Assembly (NCBI RefSeq): GCF_032884065.1 | Contig: NC_088864.1 | Location: forward strand, 22,124,994 to 22,188,993 | Reading direction: 5' to 3' | Length of the DNA: 64,000 nt | DNA from: Artemia franciscana | Lineage: Eukaryota > Arthropoda > Branchiopoda > Anostraca > Artemiidae | In this document: piece after piece, positions 63,634 through 64,000 of the stretch | Layout: every line of letters begins with the position of its first letter | How positions within the stretch are numbered: the stretch's first letter is position 1 | The notes under the pieces: model-generated | Databases searched by the model: none | Seen by the model: the letters and a program-made list of their open reading frames with translations, nothing else | What the model was told of the DNA's origin: nothing | Program-made: the position numbers and the translations under genes

Positions 63634-64000
63634 GGGGCAGGACAAGGCAGCTAACTCCTAAAATGATATTATAAAAAAGTAAATTTCACTGAAAAAAGGA
63701 GAAATAAGATGTAATAGAGGAAATCATAAGACTAAATCGAAAAGCGGCAGTAGAAACATCTATAGCGTACTACCAGTGGCATGAATTTACAAAATGTAGG
63801 TTGGATTTATATTTCAAACTAGGACAAGGGGCAAGACAAGGCAGCTACCTCCTAAAATAATATTATAAAAAAGTAAATTGCACTGAGAAAAGGAGAAACA
63901 AGATGTAATAGAGGAAATCTTAAGACTAAATCGAAAAGCGGCAATAGAAACATCTATAGCGAACTACCAGTGGCATGAATTTACAAAATGTAGGGTGGAT
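63634..64000. repeat. Tandem duplication with 194-bp period, running off the window
   Basis: 63634-63827 and 63828-64000 are about 93-95% alike by eye (for example GATGTAATAGAGGAAATC and CCAGTGGCATGAATTTACAA in both). It lies within the presumed cathepsin L intron. Confidence 0.95.

Overview
This is a eukaryotic, almost certainly arthropod window. It is AT-rich, intron-containing and dominated by degenerate transposable elements, foldback sequences and minisatellites. The best-supported host gene is cathepsin L on the minus strand at the right end. Its last two coding exons carry the catalytic His and Asn. From memory the residues look very like the brine shrimp (Artemia) cathepsin L, so Artemia or a close branchiopod is my working identification; no database search was possible.

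Host-type coding sequence is sparse. (1) 23-768 (+) is the 3' part of an uncharacterised protein with a 'SGCDTT' motif and a Cys-rich tail; such proteins are often repetitive and transposon-associated. (2) 29537-29737 (+) is a clean von Willebrand factor type C (VWC) exon with phase 1-1 borders. Two further phase-1-compatible candidate exons lie upstream, at 11138-11201 (signal-peptide-like) and 27183-27233. They may belong to one secreted-protein gene whose large introns have filled with repeats. (3) 60984-63063 (-) is cathepsin L.

Repeats, left to right. 2.9-25 kb is scattered with copies of one non-coding, hairpin-rich element (about 1.7 kb when near complete) with a 20-bp terminal palindrome at one end and a roughly 270-bp foldback at the other. 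Two unrelated foldback elements lie at 11.36-12.23 kb. A 2-kb element with very long terminal inverted repeats (about 690 bp) that has amplified part of its own repeat lies at 21.5-23.5 kb. A relative at 31.3 kb runs into eight copies of a 150-160-bp satellite. A 100-bp assembly gap is at 31133-31232.

36.4-46.4 kb is the most unusual part: two diverged arms of about 1.2-1.3 kb in inverted orientation enclose about 5.5 kb of purine-biased CAGACA-type minisatellite arrays, whose strand orientation flips several times, plus a broken LINE. The long open frames here are products of the repeat composition. 49.6-54.6 kb is a 2.5-kb tandem duplication with reverse-transcriptase remnants. LINE fragments and tRNA-derived SINE heads account for much of the rest.
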